Shown: positions 1 to 7,524 of the stretch, one piece after another
Numbering within the stretch: position 1 is the first letter of the stretch
Layout: each line of letters opens with the position of its first letter
DNA from: an uncultured Opitutia bacterium
GTDB taxonomy: Bacteria; Verrucomicrobiota; Verrucomicrobiia; Opitutales; Opitutaceae
Length of the DNA stretch: 11,295 nt
Reading direction: 5' to 3'
NCBI GenBank assembly: GCA_903938935.1
Contig: CAJAFD010000019.1
Location: 1 to 11,295, forward strand
Position numbers and translations under genes: made by a program
Notes under the pieces: model-generated
The model's input: only the letters and a program-made list of their open reading frames with translations
The model's database searches: none
What the model was told of the DNA's origin: nothing

Positions 1-383
1 GCGCGATCCTGCAAGAGGCGCGCGATGCGATAGAGATACTTGGCGCGTTCGCGGCCGGGCATTTTTCCCCAAACGCCGTCGGCCGCGCGCTGGGCGGCAG
101 CGTAGGCCGCATCGACATCAGCGGGGCCGGCGAGCGCGATTTCGGTGAGTTTCCGCTCGTTGGCCGGATTAATGGAATCGAAATATTTGCCGCCCTTCGG
201 CGCGACGAATTTTCCGTTGATGAAAAGATCGTAGCGCGGCTTCAGCTTCGGATCGGCCGATTCGGGCGCCGGATCGAAGGCCCAGAGATCGCCGAAAATG
301 AGTTCGGGCGCACGGCGGCCGGCTCGGTTGGCGACGCGTTGGGGAGCGCGGGATGATTTCTTGGCGACGGATGCAGAGGGCAT
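1..383 (-). CDS. Aldehyde dehydrogenase (NAD(P)+-dependent family), N-terminal part, cut by window edge
   Basis: The gene starts at ATG 383-381 and runs off the left edge, so 127 codons are visible. Residues about 51-127 match the start of an aldehyde dehydrogenase: 'YDLFINGKFVAPKGGKYFDS', then 'INPANE', then 'DVDAAYAAAQRA' and 'RAKYLYRIARLL'. The catalytic Cys and Glu lie outside the window. Ahead of this is an unusual leader: residues 1-25 are basic and Ala/Ser-rich, followed by 'LWAFDPAPES'. From memory, a similar 'APAPES' segment occurs in aldehyde dehydrogenases encoded next to deoC in Actinobacteria and other phyla. The gene lies 27 nt after the deoC stop on the same strand. It probably oxidises the acetaldehyde, or other aldehyde, released by DeoC. 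No strong Shine-Dalgarno is seen. The family is firm; the substrate is inferred from the neighbour. Confidence 0.9.
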   Translation of the reverse strand, partial: MPSASVAKKSSRAPQRVANRAGRRAPELIFGDLWAFDPAPESADPKLKPRYDLFINGKFVAPKGGKYFDSINPANERKLTEIALAGPADVDAAYAAAQRAADGVWGKMPGRERAKYLYRIARLLQDR

Positions 384-410
384 GGGCGGACGAAAAATGA
401 GTGGACTGGT

Positions 411-1352
411 TTAATAACTTTCAGCGGCTTCGCTGAAATAATACGGCGCCTGATACGCGCCGGTTTTTTCTTTCTCGAGCTGGCGGAGCAAGTCGTTGAG
501 CAGCGAGCTGGCGCCAAAACGGTAGCGCGTGTTGTTGAGCCACGCATCGCCGAGTGTTTCCTTCACCGCAATGAGGAACGTGAGCGCCTGCTTGGCCGTG
601 CGAATGCCACCGGCGGGTTTCATCGCGATGGCGACACCCGTATCGAGATAGAAATCTCGGATCGCCTCGAGCATCACCTGATTGTTACCGAGGGTGGCGT
701 TGAGCGAGGTCTTGCCGGTGCTGGTTTTGATAAAATCACCAGGACGAATCACACGCATCGCCAAAAATGAAGCCGCGCGGATGCTGTCGTAAGTTTCGAG
801 TTCGCTGACTTCGAGAATCACCTTGAGCGTGGCGGTGCCGCACGCGGTCACGACGGCGGAAATCTCGTCCTGCACGCGGCCAAATTCTCCCGCGAGAAAA
901 GCCCCGCGGTTAATCACCATGTCGATCTCGTCGGCCCCGTCGGCGACCGCGGCTTTGACTTCGGCTAGGCGGGTTTTCAAGGGAGCTTGACCGCTCGGAA
1001 ACGCCGTCGCGACCGACGCGATGCGTACGGCGGAATTATTGCCCAAAGCCCGACGGGCGTGACGCACCATCGACGGATAAACACAGACGGCGGCGACGGG
1101 CGGGATGCTCGCGTCATCGTGGGGGCGGAGAGCTTTTTGGCAGAGCGAGGCGACTTTGCCGGGCGTGTCTTTGCCCTCGAGGGTCGTGAGATCGACCATC
1201 GTGACGGCGGTGCGCAAGCCCCAGAGCTTGGCGGCTTTTTTGACCGAACGCGTGCCGTATTTCGCGACGCGCTCGTCGATGCCGATCTGATCGACCGAGC
1301 CCACTTCATCAAAGAGCCGCTGCATTGCGGCCTGCGGAGAACGTACCAACAT
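411..1352 (-). CDS. deoC: Deoxyribose-phosphate aldolase (DERA), long animal-like subfamily
   Basis: A class I aldolase of 313 residues that cleaves 2-deoxy-D-ribose 5-phosphate to acetaldehyde and glyceraldehyde 3-phosphate in the cytoplasm. By alignment from memory with the E. coli enzyme, the Schiff-base lysine (E. coli K167) is K209 in 'FIKTSTGK', the second active-site lysine (K201) is K245 in 'MKPAGGIRTA', and the acid/base aspartate (D102) is D144 in 'DEIDMVINRG'. 'RYRFGASSLLNDLL' is the usual C-terminal phosphate-site region. The protein ends in Tyr, as E. coli DERA does at Tyr259, whose tail assists catalysis. Length and the stretch 'FPSGQAPLKTRLAEVKAAV' resemble human DERA (318 aa) more than the 259-aa E. 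coli form. I chose ATG 1352 because 'AAGGTGGG' lies just upstream; Met10 is an alternative. The gene sits 50 nt after the sulfatase and 27 nt before the aldehyde dehydrogenase, which fits one transcript. Confidence 0.95.
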   Translation of the reverse strand: MLVRSPQAAMQRLFDEVGSVDQIGIDERVAKYGTRSVKKAAKLWGLRTAVTMVDLTTLEGKDTPGKVASLCQKALRPHDDASIPPVAAVCVYPSMVRHARRALGNNSAVRIASVATAFPSGQAPLKTRLAEVKAAVADGADEIDMVINRGAFLAGEFGRVQDEISAVVTACGTATLKVILEVSELETYDSIRAASFLAMRVIRPGDFIKTSTGKTSLNATLGNNQVMLEAIRDFYLDTGVAIAMKPAGGIRTAKQALTFLIAVKETLGDAWLNNTRYRFGASSLLNDLLRQLEKEKTGAYQAPYYFSEAAESY

Positions 1353-1402
1353 GCGCCCACCTTCGCGGTCGCTGACAGTGAAGCCAAACGTATTTTCGTC
1401 GG

Positions 1403-2818
1403 CTACGGCGCCGGCGCTTTCCAGAATTCGTTGTCCACATGGGCCTCGCGCATGACCGCGGCGGCGCGAGCGACCAGCTCAGGTTGCTGCGCGGCGAGGT
1501 CCGTCTTTTCGCCGAGATCGTGCTGTAAATCGAAGAGCCGAATCGGCGCGCTCGGTTTCAACAAGCGGATCCCTTTCCAACGGCCGTCGAGCAACACCGC
1601 TTGGCTGAAGCCTTTTTCGTAAAATTCCCAGTAGAGATACGGATGTTTGGCCTGTTCGCCGCGGCCGAGCAACTCGGGCACGAGGCTGATGCTGTCCAAA
1701 ATTTTCGGCGCCGTCGCGCCCGTGAGTTCGACGAACGTCGCCATCACATCGCCAAAATATCCGACGTGGGCCGAGACGGCTCCGGCCTTGATTTTGCCCG
1801 GCCAACGCGCGATCCACGGCACGCGGATGCCGCCATCGGTGAGCGCACGCTTCGTGCCGTTGAGCGGGCCGCTCGCCGCGAAAAACTCAGGGTTGTGCAA
1901 CGGGCCGCCTTCGCGGTGCGGGCCATTGTCGCTTGAGAAAATCACTAACGTGTTGTCATCGAGCCCGAGCGTTTTTAGCTGCGCGATGAGGTCGCCGACG
2001 CGCGCATCCATTCGCGTGATCATCGCCGCTTGGCCTTTTTGCGCATCGGGCCAGGGCTGGTCGGCGTAGGGGCCGTAGCTGGGTACTTCTTGGCCATCGC
2101 CGAGAACGCGGGCGCGTTCGTTGTTGGCGTGTGGCACGGTGAGCGCGAGGTAGAGGAAAAACGGCCGCGTTTTGCTGCGCGCGATGAAATCTCGCGCCTC
2201 GTCGAAAAACAGATCGCTGGCGTACACCACGCGCTGGGTCGCGTAGCCGGTGCCCGCAACGGGCCCGACCTGCGTGACGACGTTGGGCAACGCCACGCGC
2301 TCGCCGTTGCGCCAGAGAAAATCCGGGTAGTGATTGTGCGCGTGCGTCTGGTTGAGAAAACCAAACGAGTAATCGAAACCGTGTTTGCGGGGCTCGCCTT
2401 CGTCGCCGGCGTTGCCGAGGCCCCACTTGCCGATGAGCGCAGTCGTGTAACCCGCCGTCTGCAAGACGCGCGCGACCGTGACATCACCGGCGCGCAACAT
2501 CTGCGCCTCGGGATTTTCTGTGCCGGCGTTGCCGCGCACGCGCGTGTGGCCCATGTGTAAACCGGTCATGAGCACGCTGCGCGAGGGCGCACACACGGTG
2601 TTGCCCGCGTAAAATTGCGTGAAACGCATCCCTTCGGCCGCGAGTTGATCGAGGTGCGGGGTGCGGATGATTTTTTGTCCGTAGGAGCCGAGGTCGCCGT
2701 AGCCGAGATCGTCGGCCAAAATGAAAATAATATTGGGCCGGGGAGCAGCAGCCGACGCGAGGCTCGCGGAAAACAAAAACGAGATCAGGACACAAACGAA
2801 GCGTGGCGAAACATTCAT
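1403..2818 (-). CDS. Exported Cys-type sulfatase (arylsulfatase A-like, S1 family)
   Basis: A 471-residue alkaline-phosphatase-superfamily sulfatase that hydrolyses sulfate esters, probably of a glycan, in the periplasm or at the surface. Residues 1-24 form a signal peptide ending near 'SLASAAA'. The metal-binding pair is D36-D37 in 'ILADDLGYGD'. The formylglycine site is C76 in 'VCAPSRSVLMTG', the C-x-P-S-R consensus, so a formylglycine-generating enzyme is needed for activity. Other conserved sites are K131 in 'GKWGLG', H230 in 'TVPHANNE', D297-N298 in 'SSDNGPHREGG' and K323 in 'NGTKRALTDGGIRVP'. The C-terminal subdomain ('RLFDLQHDLGEKTDLA') is complete. I chose ATG 2818 because GGAG lies 7 nt upstream; a TTG at 2836 would add six residues before the signal peptide. 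The gene lies 64 nt after the oxidoreductase and 50 nt before deoC. The family is certain; the substrate is unknown. Confidence 0.96.
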   Translation of the reverse strand: MNVSPRFVCVLISFLFSASLASAAAPRPNIIFILADDLGYGDLGSYGQKIIRTPHLDQLAAEGMRFTQFYAGNTVCAPSRSVLMTGLHMGHTRVRGNAGTENPEAQMLRAGDVTVARVLQTAGYTTALIGKWGLGNAGDEGEPRKHGFDYSFGFLNQTHAHNHYPDFLWRNGERVALPNVVTQVGPVAGTGYATQRVVYASDLFFDEARDFIARSKTRPFFLYLALTVPHANNERARVLGDGQEVPSYGPYADQPWPDAQKGQAAMITRMDARVGDLIAQLKTLGLDDNTLVIFSSDNGPHREGGPLHNPEFFAASGPLNGTKRALTDGGIRVPWIARWPGKIKAGAVSAHVGYFGDVMATFVELTGATAPKILDSISLVPELLGRGEQAKHPYLYWEFYEKGFSQAVLLDGRWKGIRLLKPSAPIRLFDLQHDLGEKTDLAAQQPELVARAAAVMREAHVDNEFWKAPAP

Positions 2819-2829
2819 GGGGTGACTCC
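2811..2829 (-). promoter_or_regulatory. Shine-Dalgarno that fixes the sulfatase start
   Basis: On the minus strand GGAG precedes ATG 2818-2816 with a 7-nt spacer (TCACCCC). The frame can be opened at a TTG at 2836, but that start lies upstream of this ribosome site and would put extra residues before the signal peptide. The ATG is therefore the better start. It is the clearest ribosome-binding site among the genes of this operon. Confidence 0.6.
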
Positions 2830-2882
2830 AAGCCAAGGCTCTCGCGCGGTCGCTGGCAAGGTGTGCGCGCCACGCGCCGCGC

Positions 2883-4205
2883 TTACGCCGCAGGATAATC
2901 CCAGCCTTTACGATACTCGCGGCGCAACAGCGCCGTCGCAGCCGGATCGCCCACGATCACTTCTTTCGCGCCGTCCCACTCGACGCTGCGACCGAGCTTG
3001 TAACTGATCATCGCGAGCAACGAACAGTTGGTTGATCGATGACCTTCCTCGATGTCGCTGATCGGACGCCGGCCGGTTTTTATCGCATCGAGAAAATCCG
3101 CCCAGAGCTCGCGGATATTTTGCCCGTCGGGCTGGTTGAGTTGCGGCTCTTGATGGATGATCGGGTCTTTATTAGCGGGATAAAATGTCCAGCCTTGGCG
3201 GTAGCCCACGTGCATCGTGCCCTTTGGCCCGTAAAAATAACAGCCGGCCGCTTCGCCTTTCTCGGCGTTGTTGCCGCCAAAAAGTCGGGACTCCCACGTG
3301 ACCGTAAATTGTTCGAAAGCAAATTGGGCGACTTGATGATCGGGCGCGTCACTCGTCTGCGCCTGCGCCGTGAAAACGGGAGCGCCTTTGATCGGACGAT
3401 CGCCCGTGGAAAACACGCGCTTCGGCCAACGCTCGTCGGTGACCCACAAAACTTGGTCGAACCAATGCACGCCCCAATCGGCGATCGTGCCGTTAGCGAA
3501 GTCGAGGTACTGGCGATGCCCGCGCGGATGAATACCGCGGTTGAACGGCCGCAACGGCGCCGGCCCGCACCACAAATCCCAATCCAGCTCGGGCGGCGCC
3601 GGCTGGTTGTCGATGGGTTTTTCCGGACCGCTGCCGGGGGTGTTAATAAAACAACGCACCATGCCGATTTTTCCGAGGCGGCCGGAGCGGATAAAGTCGC
3701 GCGCACTGATCGTGTGGGCCGACGTGCGACGGTGTGTCCCGACTTGCACCACGCGGTCGCAAGCGCGCGCGACTTTCACCATCGCCTGGCTTTCCGCGAT
3801 CGTGTGCGCGGTGGGTTTTTCGACGTACACGTGCGCACCGGCGCGCACCGCCGCGATCGTCGGCAACGCATGCCAATGATCCGGCGTGGCCACGATCACG
3901 ATATCGGGCTTCTCCTTGGCGAGGAGTTCGCGGTAATCACGATAACCGCGCGGTTGATCGCCGCTGAGCTGGGTGATCTTTTCCCGCGTGCGCTCGATCG
4001 CGCGACTGTCGGCATCGCACACTCCGACGATCTCGCACTGACCGCTGGCCATGGCTTCGCCGACGATATTGCCGCCCCACCAACCGGCGCCGATGAGTGC
4101 CGTGCGATATTTTCGCGCACCTTTATCCGCGCCGCGCAGCTGCAAATTCACCGCGCTGAACGCTCCGACCGCTAATGTGCTCTGAATGAAGGTTCTTCGA
4201 TTCAT
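2883..4205 (-). CDS. Tat-exported Gfo/Idh/MocA family oxidoreductase
   Basis: A 440-residue NAD(P)-dependent sugar oxidoreductase of the glucose-fructose oxidoreductase / inositol dehydrogenase family. Residues 1-25 are a Tat-type signal ('NRRTFIQSTLAVGAF'), so the protein is probably folded with bound cofactor and exported to the periplasm. The Rossmann motif is 'ALIGAGWWGGN' (about 37-47), followed by 'VGVCDADSRAI'. The family signature is 'YVEKPTAHT', with K130 as the conserved lysine, and 'ATPDHWHALP' precedes it. 'IADWGVHWFDQV' (about 241-252) carries the His expected in the C-terminal substrate domain. The C-terminal tail 'ADFLDAIKTGRRPISDIEEG' is common in paralogues from Planctomycetes and Verrucomicrobia. 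It is the first gene of the leftward operon, starting at ATG 4205 with no strong Shine-Dalgarno, and faces the TonB receptor gene across the divergent region. The substrate cannot be read from the sequence. Confidence 0.94.
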   Translation of the reverse strand: MNRRTFIQSTLAVGAFSAVNLQLRGADKGARKYRTALIGAGWWGGNIVGEAMASGQCEIVGVCDADSRAIERTREKITQLSGDQPRGYRDYRELLAKEKPDIVIVATPDHWHALPTIAAVRAGAHVYVEKPTAHTIAESQAMVKVARACDRVVQVGTHRRTSAHTISARDFIRSGRLGKIGMVRCFINTPGSGPEKPIDNQPAPPELDWDLWCGPAPLRPFNRGIHPRGHRQYLDFANGTIADWGVHWFDQVLWVTDERWPKRVFSTGDRPIKGAPVFTAQAQTSDAPDHQVAQFAFEQFTVTWESRLFGGNNAEKGEAAGCYFYGPKGTMHVGYRQGWTFYPANKDPIIHQEPQLNQPDGQNIRELWADFLDAIKTGRRPISDIEEGHRSTNCSLLAMISYKLGRSVEWDGAKEVIVGDPAATALLRREYRKGWDYPAA

Positions 4206-4395
4206 GGGGGTAGCTCAACCTGAGCTGTTTTAAGCGACGCTGCAACCCACGCGTTTCAGCTAGCGACAAAAGATCAGACTGTCCGAGGGAAATGAATCTC
4301 GGCCCAACCCGCTTCGACGCGTTGGTTTACTCACCCACAGTACCGCGGCCTAAACCACCGCCGCTACTGCGTCCCCTGACCGCAAACCCTGACCG
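4206..4395. promoter_or_regulatory. Divergent intergenic region between the catabolic operon and the TonB receptor gene
   Basis: This 190-bp gap must carry the promoters of both divergent transcripts. I found no convincing -35/-10 pair on either strand. It contains three short dyads: AGCTCA-ACC-TGAGCT at 4212-4226, CCGAG-N10-CTCGG at 4283-4302, and an imperfect 22-bp dyad with CCAAC/GTTGG outer arms at 4304-4325. A tandem CCCTGACCG lies at 4374-4382 and 4387-4395, directly before the receptor start. Any of these could be an operator for a regulator encoded elsewhere, but no regulator gene lies in the window, so function is inferred from position only. Confidence 0.5.
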
Positions 4396-7300
4396 ATGAC
4401 TAATAACCTTATGAAACGTCTCCGACCCTTACGTTGCCTCGCGTACCTTGCCTTGGCGCTCGCCGCCTTCATGCCTGCGGCCTTTGGTGCGCAAGCTCCC
4501 GCCACGACTGGCAACCTCGCGGGCCGCGTCTCCAATCAGGCCACCAATCAATATCTGGGCGAAGCCGAGGTCCTGCTCGAAGGCACCACCTACCGGGCCC
4601 TCACCGATCGCGACGGCTCCTATGCTCTACTCAACGTCAAACCCGGCACCTACACCGCCGCCGTTTCGTACGCGGGTCTCGATAGCCAAAAACAAACAGT
4701 CACCGTCGGCGCCGGGCAAAACCTCACCCAAGATTTCGCGCTCACCGCCGGCATCTACAAACTCGGCGCGTTCGTCGTCGCCAGCGAAATCGAGGGCAAC
4801 GCCGCCCAGGTCAACAAACAGAAGAAGGCGGACCACTTCATGACCGCGATCTCTGCCGACATGCTCGGCGAAGTCCCCGAGGGCAACATCGGTGAATTCC
4901 TCAAATACGTCCCCGGCCTCCTCGTGAACTACTCCAACGCCGACGCGTCCACCGTGTCCGTCCGCGGCCAAGATCCCGAGGCCACGCTCTTCACCATCGA
5001 CGGTCAGACGCCCGCCGCCGCCGGCTCCCCGCCGCGATCCAGTACCGGCTCGTCCGACGCCTCCAGCCGCGCCTTCGAATTCACGCAGGCCAGCATCAAC
5101 AACATCGAGTCCGTCGAGGTCTACAAAGCCCCGCCCCCCTGGATGGCCCCGTCGACCGGCGGCGTGATCAACGCCGTCACGAAAAACGCCTTCGATCAAA
5201 AGCGACGCGTGTTCCGCACGGTCCTACTCATCAACGCCAACAGCGAAATGCTCACTTTCAAAGACGTCGCCGGTCCCGGCACCCGTCCCACCAACCGCCT
5301 GAAGCCCGGTGCCAGCGTCGTCTACTCCGAAGCTTTCTTGCGAAACACCCTCGGCCTCACTTTCTCCTACGCCGAGACCAATAACATCAACCCCTCCCAC
5401 AACAACGCCGTCGGCTACACCGCCCTGGCCACCGGCACCACCGCCGCTCCGCTGACTGATGCCGTGCCAGTCCGCCTCGACACCTTCACCTTGGTGGACG
5501 GACCGCAGGTGAAATTTCGCCGCAACGGGAGCCTCCGCGCCGACTACAAACTCGGCGCCAACACCGTCCTCAACGCCGGTTTCACCTACAACGCTTACCT
5601 CAGCCAAAACCGGAGTCACACCTTCCGCCTCCGGCCCATCACCACAGGCACCTCGCAAAGCACCCTACTACCCGGCGCTTCGGCGACAGATACCACCGTG
5701 CAAAACGGCCAGGTCGACGTCTTCGCCGATTACTCCGACTACACCAGCGCCAATTTTTCCTACAACCTCGGCCTCCGCCACACCGTGGGCCGCTGGCGAC
5801 TCGACGCCACAGCCAATTACAGTAAATCCGACTCCAAGGTCGCTGATCTGCCCGAGATGATCCAGTCCGCCCAGTGGAATCTGATTCCAGCCAAAGGCGT
5901 CACCTACCGCATCCAGGGCACTCCGGACCGCGCCGCCCCCACGAACCTGACCCAGTTGGCCGGCCCTGATCTCTACAATCTTAACAGCTACGACCAATCT
6001 AGCTTCGGCCTCCAGACCTCGCCCCGTTTTCAAAACGACCGCACGATCAACTTGAAGACTGACCTCCGCGGCAACTTCGCGGAATGGCGCTTCCCCGTCG
6101 AGTTCCGCTCCGGCGCCGGCCTCTATCGCATCCAGCGCCGCAAGGCCGCTGGGCAGATCGTCCTCGATTTCCGCGGGCCCGACGGCATCGCCGCCAGCGG
6201 CGACGAGCTCATCAACGCCGCCTCCTTTGCCGACACCACCTACGGCGACAAATTCCTCTTCGGCATCAAGACCCCGCCGCTCATCGATCCCTACAAGGTC
6301 GCGGCCTACATGCGCCAATACCCGAACGCGTTCCAAGACATCCAGCCGACCAACGTCCAGCGCCAGGCCGTCAATTCTCAGAGCATCACCCAGGTCATCA
6401 CCTCCGCCTACACTTCGGCCACGGTTAAGATCACCAACCGTCTCACTCTCCTCCTCGGCGTCCGCGCCGAACAGACGGAGAATTTCGCCCGCGGCGCCGT
6501 CCGCAAGACTTCGCTCGGCACCGGACTCACGACCAACTCCAAGCCGTGGTTCCAAGCCATCTACTCCCAGACCCAGCGCGCGACCAGCGACTACCTCGAC
6601 TACTTCCCCAATGCGCAGCTCACCTACCGCTTCACCCCGGATCTGGTCTTCCGAGTCGCGTCAACTCGCTCCATGTCTCGCCCCGGCGTACAAACGATTC
6701 TGCCGAACACTACGGTCAATGACACCGCGGCGATTCCCAACATCAGCATCAACAACACGGCCCTCACTCCCCAATATTCCCAAAACCTCGACGCCGAACT
6801 CCAATATTTTACCGCTTCTGCGGGCGTGCTTTCGGTCGGTTGGTTCCGCAAGAATATCAAAGACTACATCATCAACGAGGTTTCAGTCGTGGAGCCCGGT
6901 GACGACAACGGTTTCGACGGCGCCTACGCTGGCTACGTCCTCAATACCCAGGAAAACGGCGGCAAGGGTTTCTTCGAGGGTCTTGAAATCAGCGGCCGCC
7001 AACCGCTCAAGCCCTACCTGAAGGCGTTACCCCAGGCCATCCAAGGCATCGAAGTCTTCGTCAACTACACCAAGAACTACAAAGGCCAAGCCCCCAACCG
7101 GCAGGGCCTCATCGTGAAGCCTACCGTCGCGAACAACTTCTACGATTGGAACGCGAGCTACGGCGTCAGCTACGCCACGCCGGCGCGCGGTTTCTACCTG
7201 CAAGCCCGCACGGAGATCAAACCGAGCGGTTACCGCACGGCCGAAGGCGCCTCGACCACCGATCTCCGCCGCCAGATCGAAGCCCGCCACCAGCGCTGGG

Positions 7301-7494
7301 ACTTCACGATGCGCTACCGCTTCAACCGCTCTTACGCGCTCGAACTCACCGGCTCGAACATCTTCGAAGATCCGTCGCTCAAGACCTACCTATCCGGCCG
7401 CCTCCTCACCCGCCGCGACTTCGGCGCCAGCTACGTCCTCTCCTTCACGGCCAACCTCGACGCGATCAAGTTGCCGTTCCTCGACCGCAACTGA
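4396..7494 (+). CDS. TonB-dependent outer-membrane receptor with N-terminal carboxypeptidase-regulatory-like domain
   Basis: A 1032-residue outer-membrane transporter that would import a ligand using TonB-ExbBD energy. A signal peptide ends near residue 31 ('MPAAFGAQAP'). Residues about 39-117 form a carboxypeptidase-regulatory-like beta domain ('LAGRVSNQATNQYLGEAEVL', 'DRDGSYALLNVKPGTYTA'). 'KLGAFVVASEIEG' (about 122-134) lies where a TonB box is expected. The plug spans about 140-265, with 'LKYVPGLLVN', 'VSVRGQDPEATLFTIDG', 'SRAFEFTQASINNIESVEVY' and 'STGGVINAVTKNAF'. The rest is a 22-strand-type barrel ending at 'RDFGASYVLSFTANL', then an 11-residue tail. Such receptors are numerous in Verrucomicrobia and Xanthomonas and act without SusD; none is encoded here. 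ATG 4411 (Met6) is an equally good start, giving 1027 aa; neither has a clear Shine-Dalgarno. The ligand is probably a glycan or glycoside, judging from the divergent sulfatase/oxidoreductase/aldolase operon. Confidence 0.95.
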   Translation: MTNNLMKRLRPLRCLAYLALALAAFMPAAFGAQAPATTGNLAGRVSNQATNQYLGEAEVLLEGTTYRALTDRDGSYALLNVKPGTYTAAVSYAGLDSQKQTVTVGAGQNLTQDFALTAGIYKLGAFVVASEIEGNAAQVNKQKKADHFMTAISADMLGEVPEGNIGEFLKYVPGLLVNYSNADASTVSVRGQDPEATLFTIDGQTPAAAGSPPRSSTGSSDASSRAFEFTQASINNIESVEVYKAPPPWMAPSTGGVINAVTKNAFDQKRRVFRTVLLINANSEMLTFKDVAGPGTRPTNRLKPGASVVYSEAFLRNTLGLTFSYAETNNINPSHNNAVGYTALATGTTAAPLTDAVPVRLDTFTLVDGPQVKFRRNGSLRADYKLGANTVLNAGFTYNAYLSQNRSHTFRLRPITTGTSQSTLLPGASATDTTVQNGQVDVFADYSDYTSANFSYNLGLRHTVGRWRLDATANYSKSDSKVADLPEMIQSAQWNLIPAKGVTYRIQGTPDRAAPTNLTQLAGPDLYNLNSYDQSSFGLQTSPRFQNDRTINLKTDLRGNFAEWRFPVEFRSGAGLYRIQRRKAAGQIVLDFRGPDGIAASGDELINAASFADTTYGDKFLFGIKTPPLIDPYKVAAYMRQYPNAFQDIQPTNVQRQAVNSQSITQVITSAYTSATVKITNRLTLLLGVRAEQTENFARGAVRKTSLGTGLTTNSKPWFQAIYSQTQRATSDYLDYFPNAQLTYRFTPDLVFRVASTRSMSRPGVQTILPNTTVNDTAAIPNISINNTALTPQYSQNLDAELQYFTASAGVLSVGWFRKNIKDYIINEVSVVEPGDDNGFDGAYAGYVLNTQENGGKGFFEGLEISGRQPLKPYLKALPQAIQGIEVFVNYTKNYKGQAPNRQGLIVKPTVANNFYDWNASYGVSYATPARGFYLQARTEIKPSGYRTAEGASTTDLRRQIEARHQRWDFTMRYRFNRSYALELTGSNIFEDPSLKTYLSGRLLTRRDFGASYVLSFTANLDAIKLPFLDRN

Positions 7495-7524
7495 GCCACA
7501 GCACGAAATCAGTCCCTTCCTTCG

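Noticed and set aside
987..1622. Plus-strand open frame spanning the deoC start and sulfatase end
   Set aside because: It crosses two real genes on the other strand, has no domain and an atypical composition.
2850..2882. GC-rich hairpin-like repeats of GCGCG between oxidoreductase and sulfatase
   Set aside because: There is no T tract and the composition is simple, so chance pairing is likely. It does not argue against cotranscription.
3039..4175. Long plus-strand open frame (378 codons) opposite the oxidoreductase gene
   Set aside because: It is a mirror of the GC-rich minus-strand gene: Arg/Ala/His-rich, no recognisable domain, and no promoter or ribosome site. The minus-strand frame has a complete, well-conserved product.
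5668..6555. Minus-strand open frame (295 codons) inside the TonB receptor gene
   Set aside because: It is very rich in Gly, Val, Ala and Glu, as expected from the reverse complement of a gene with C-ending codons; it has no motifs.
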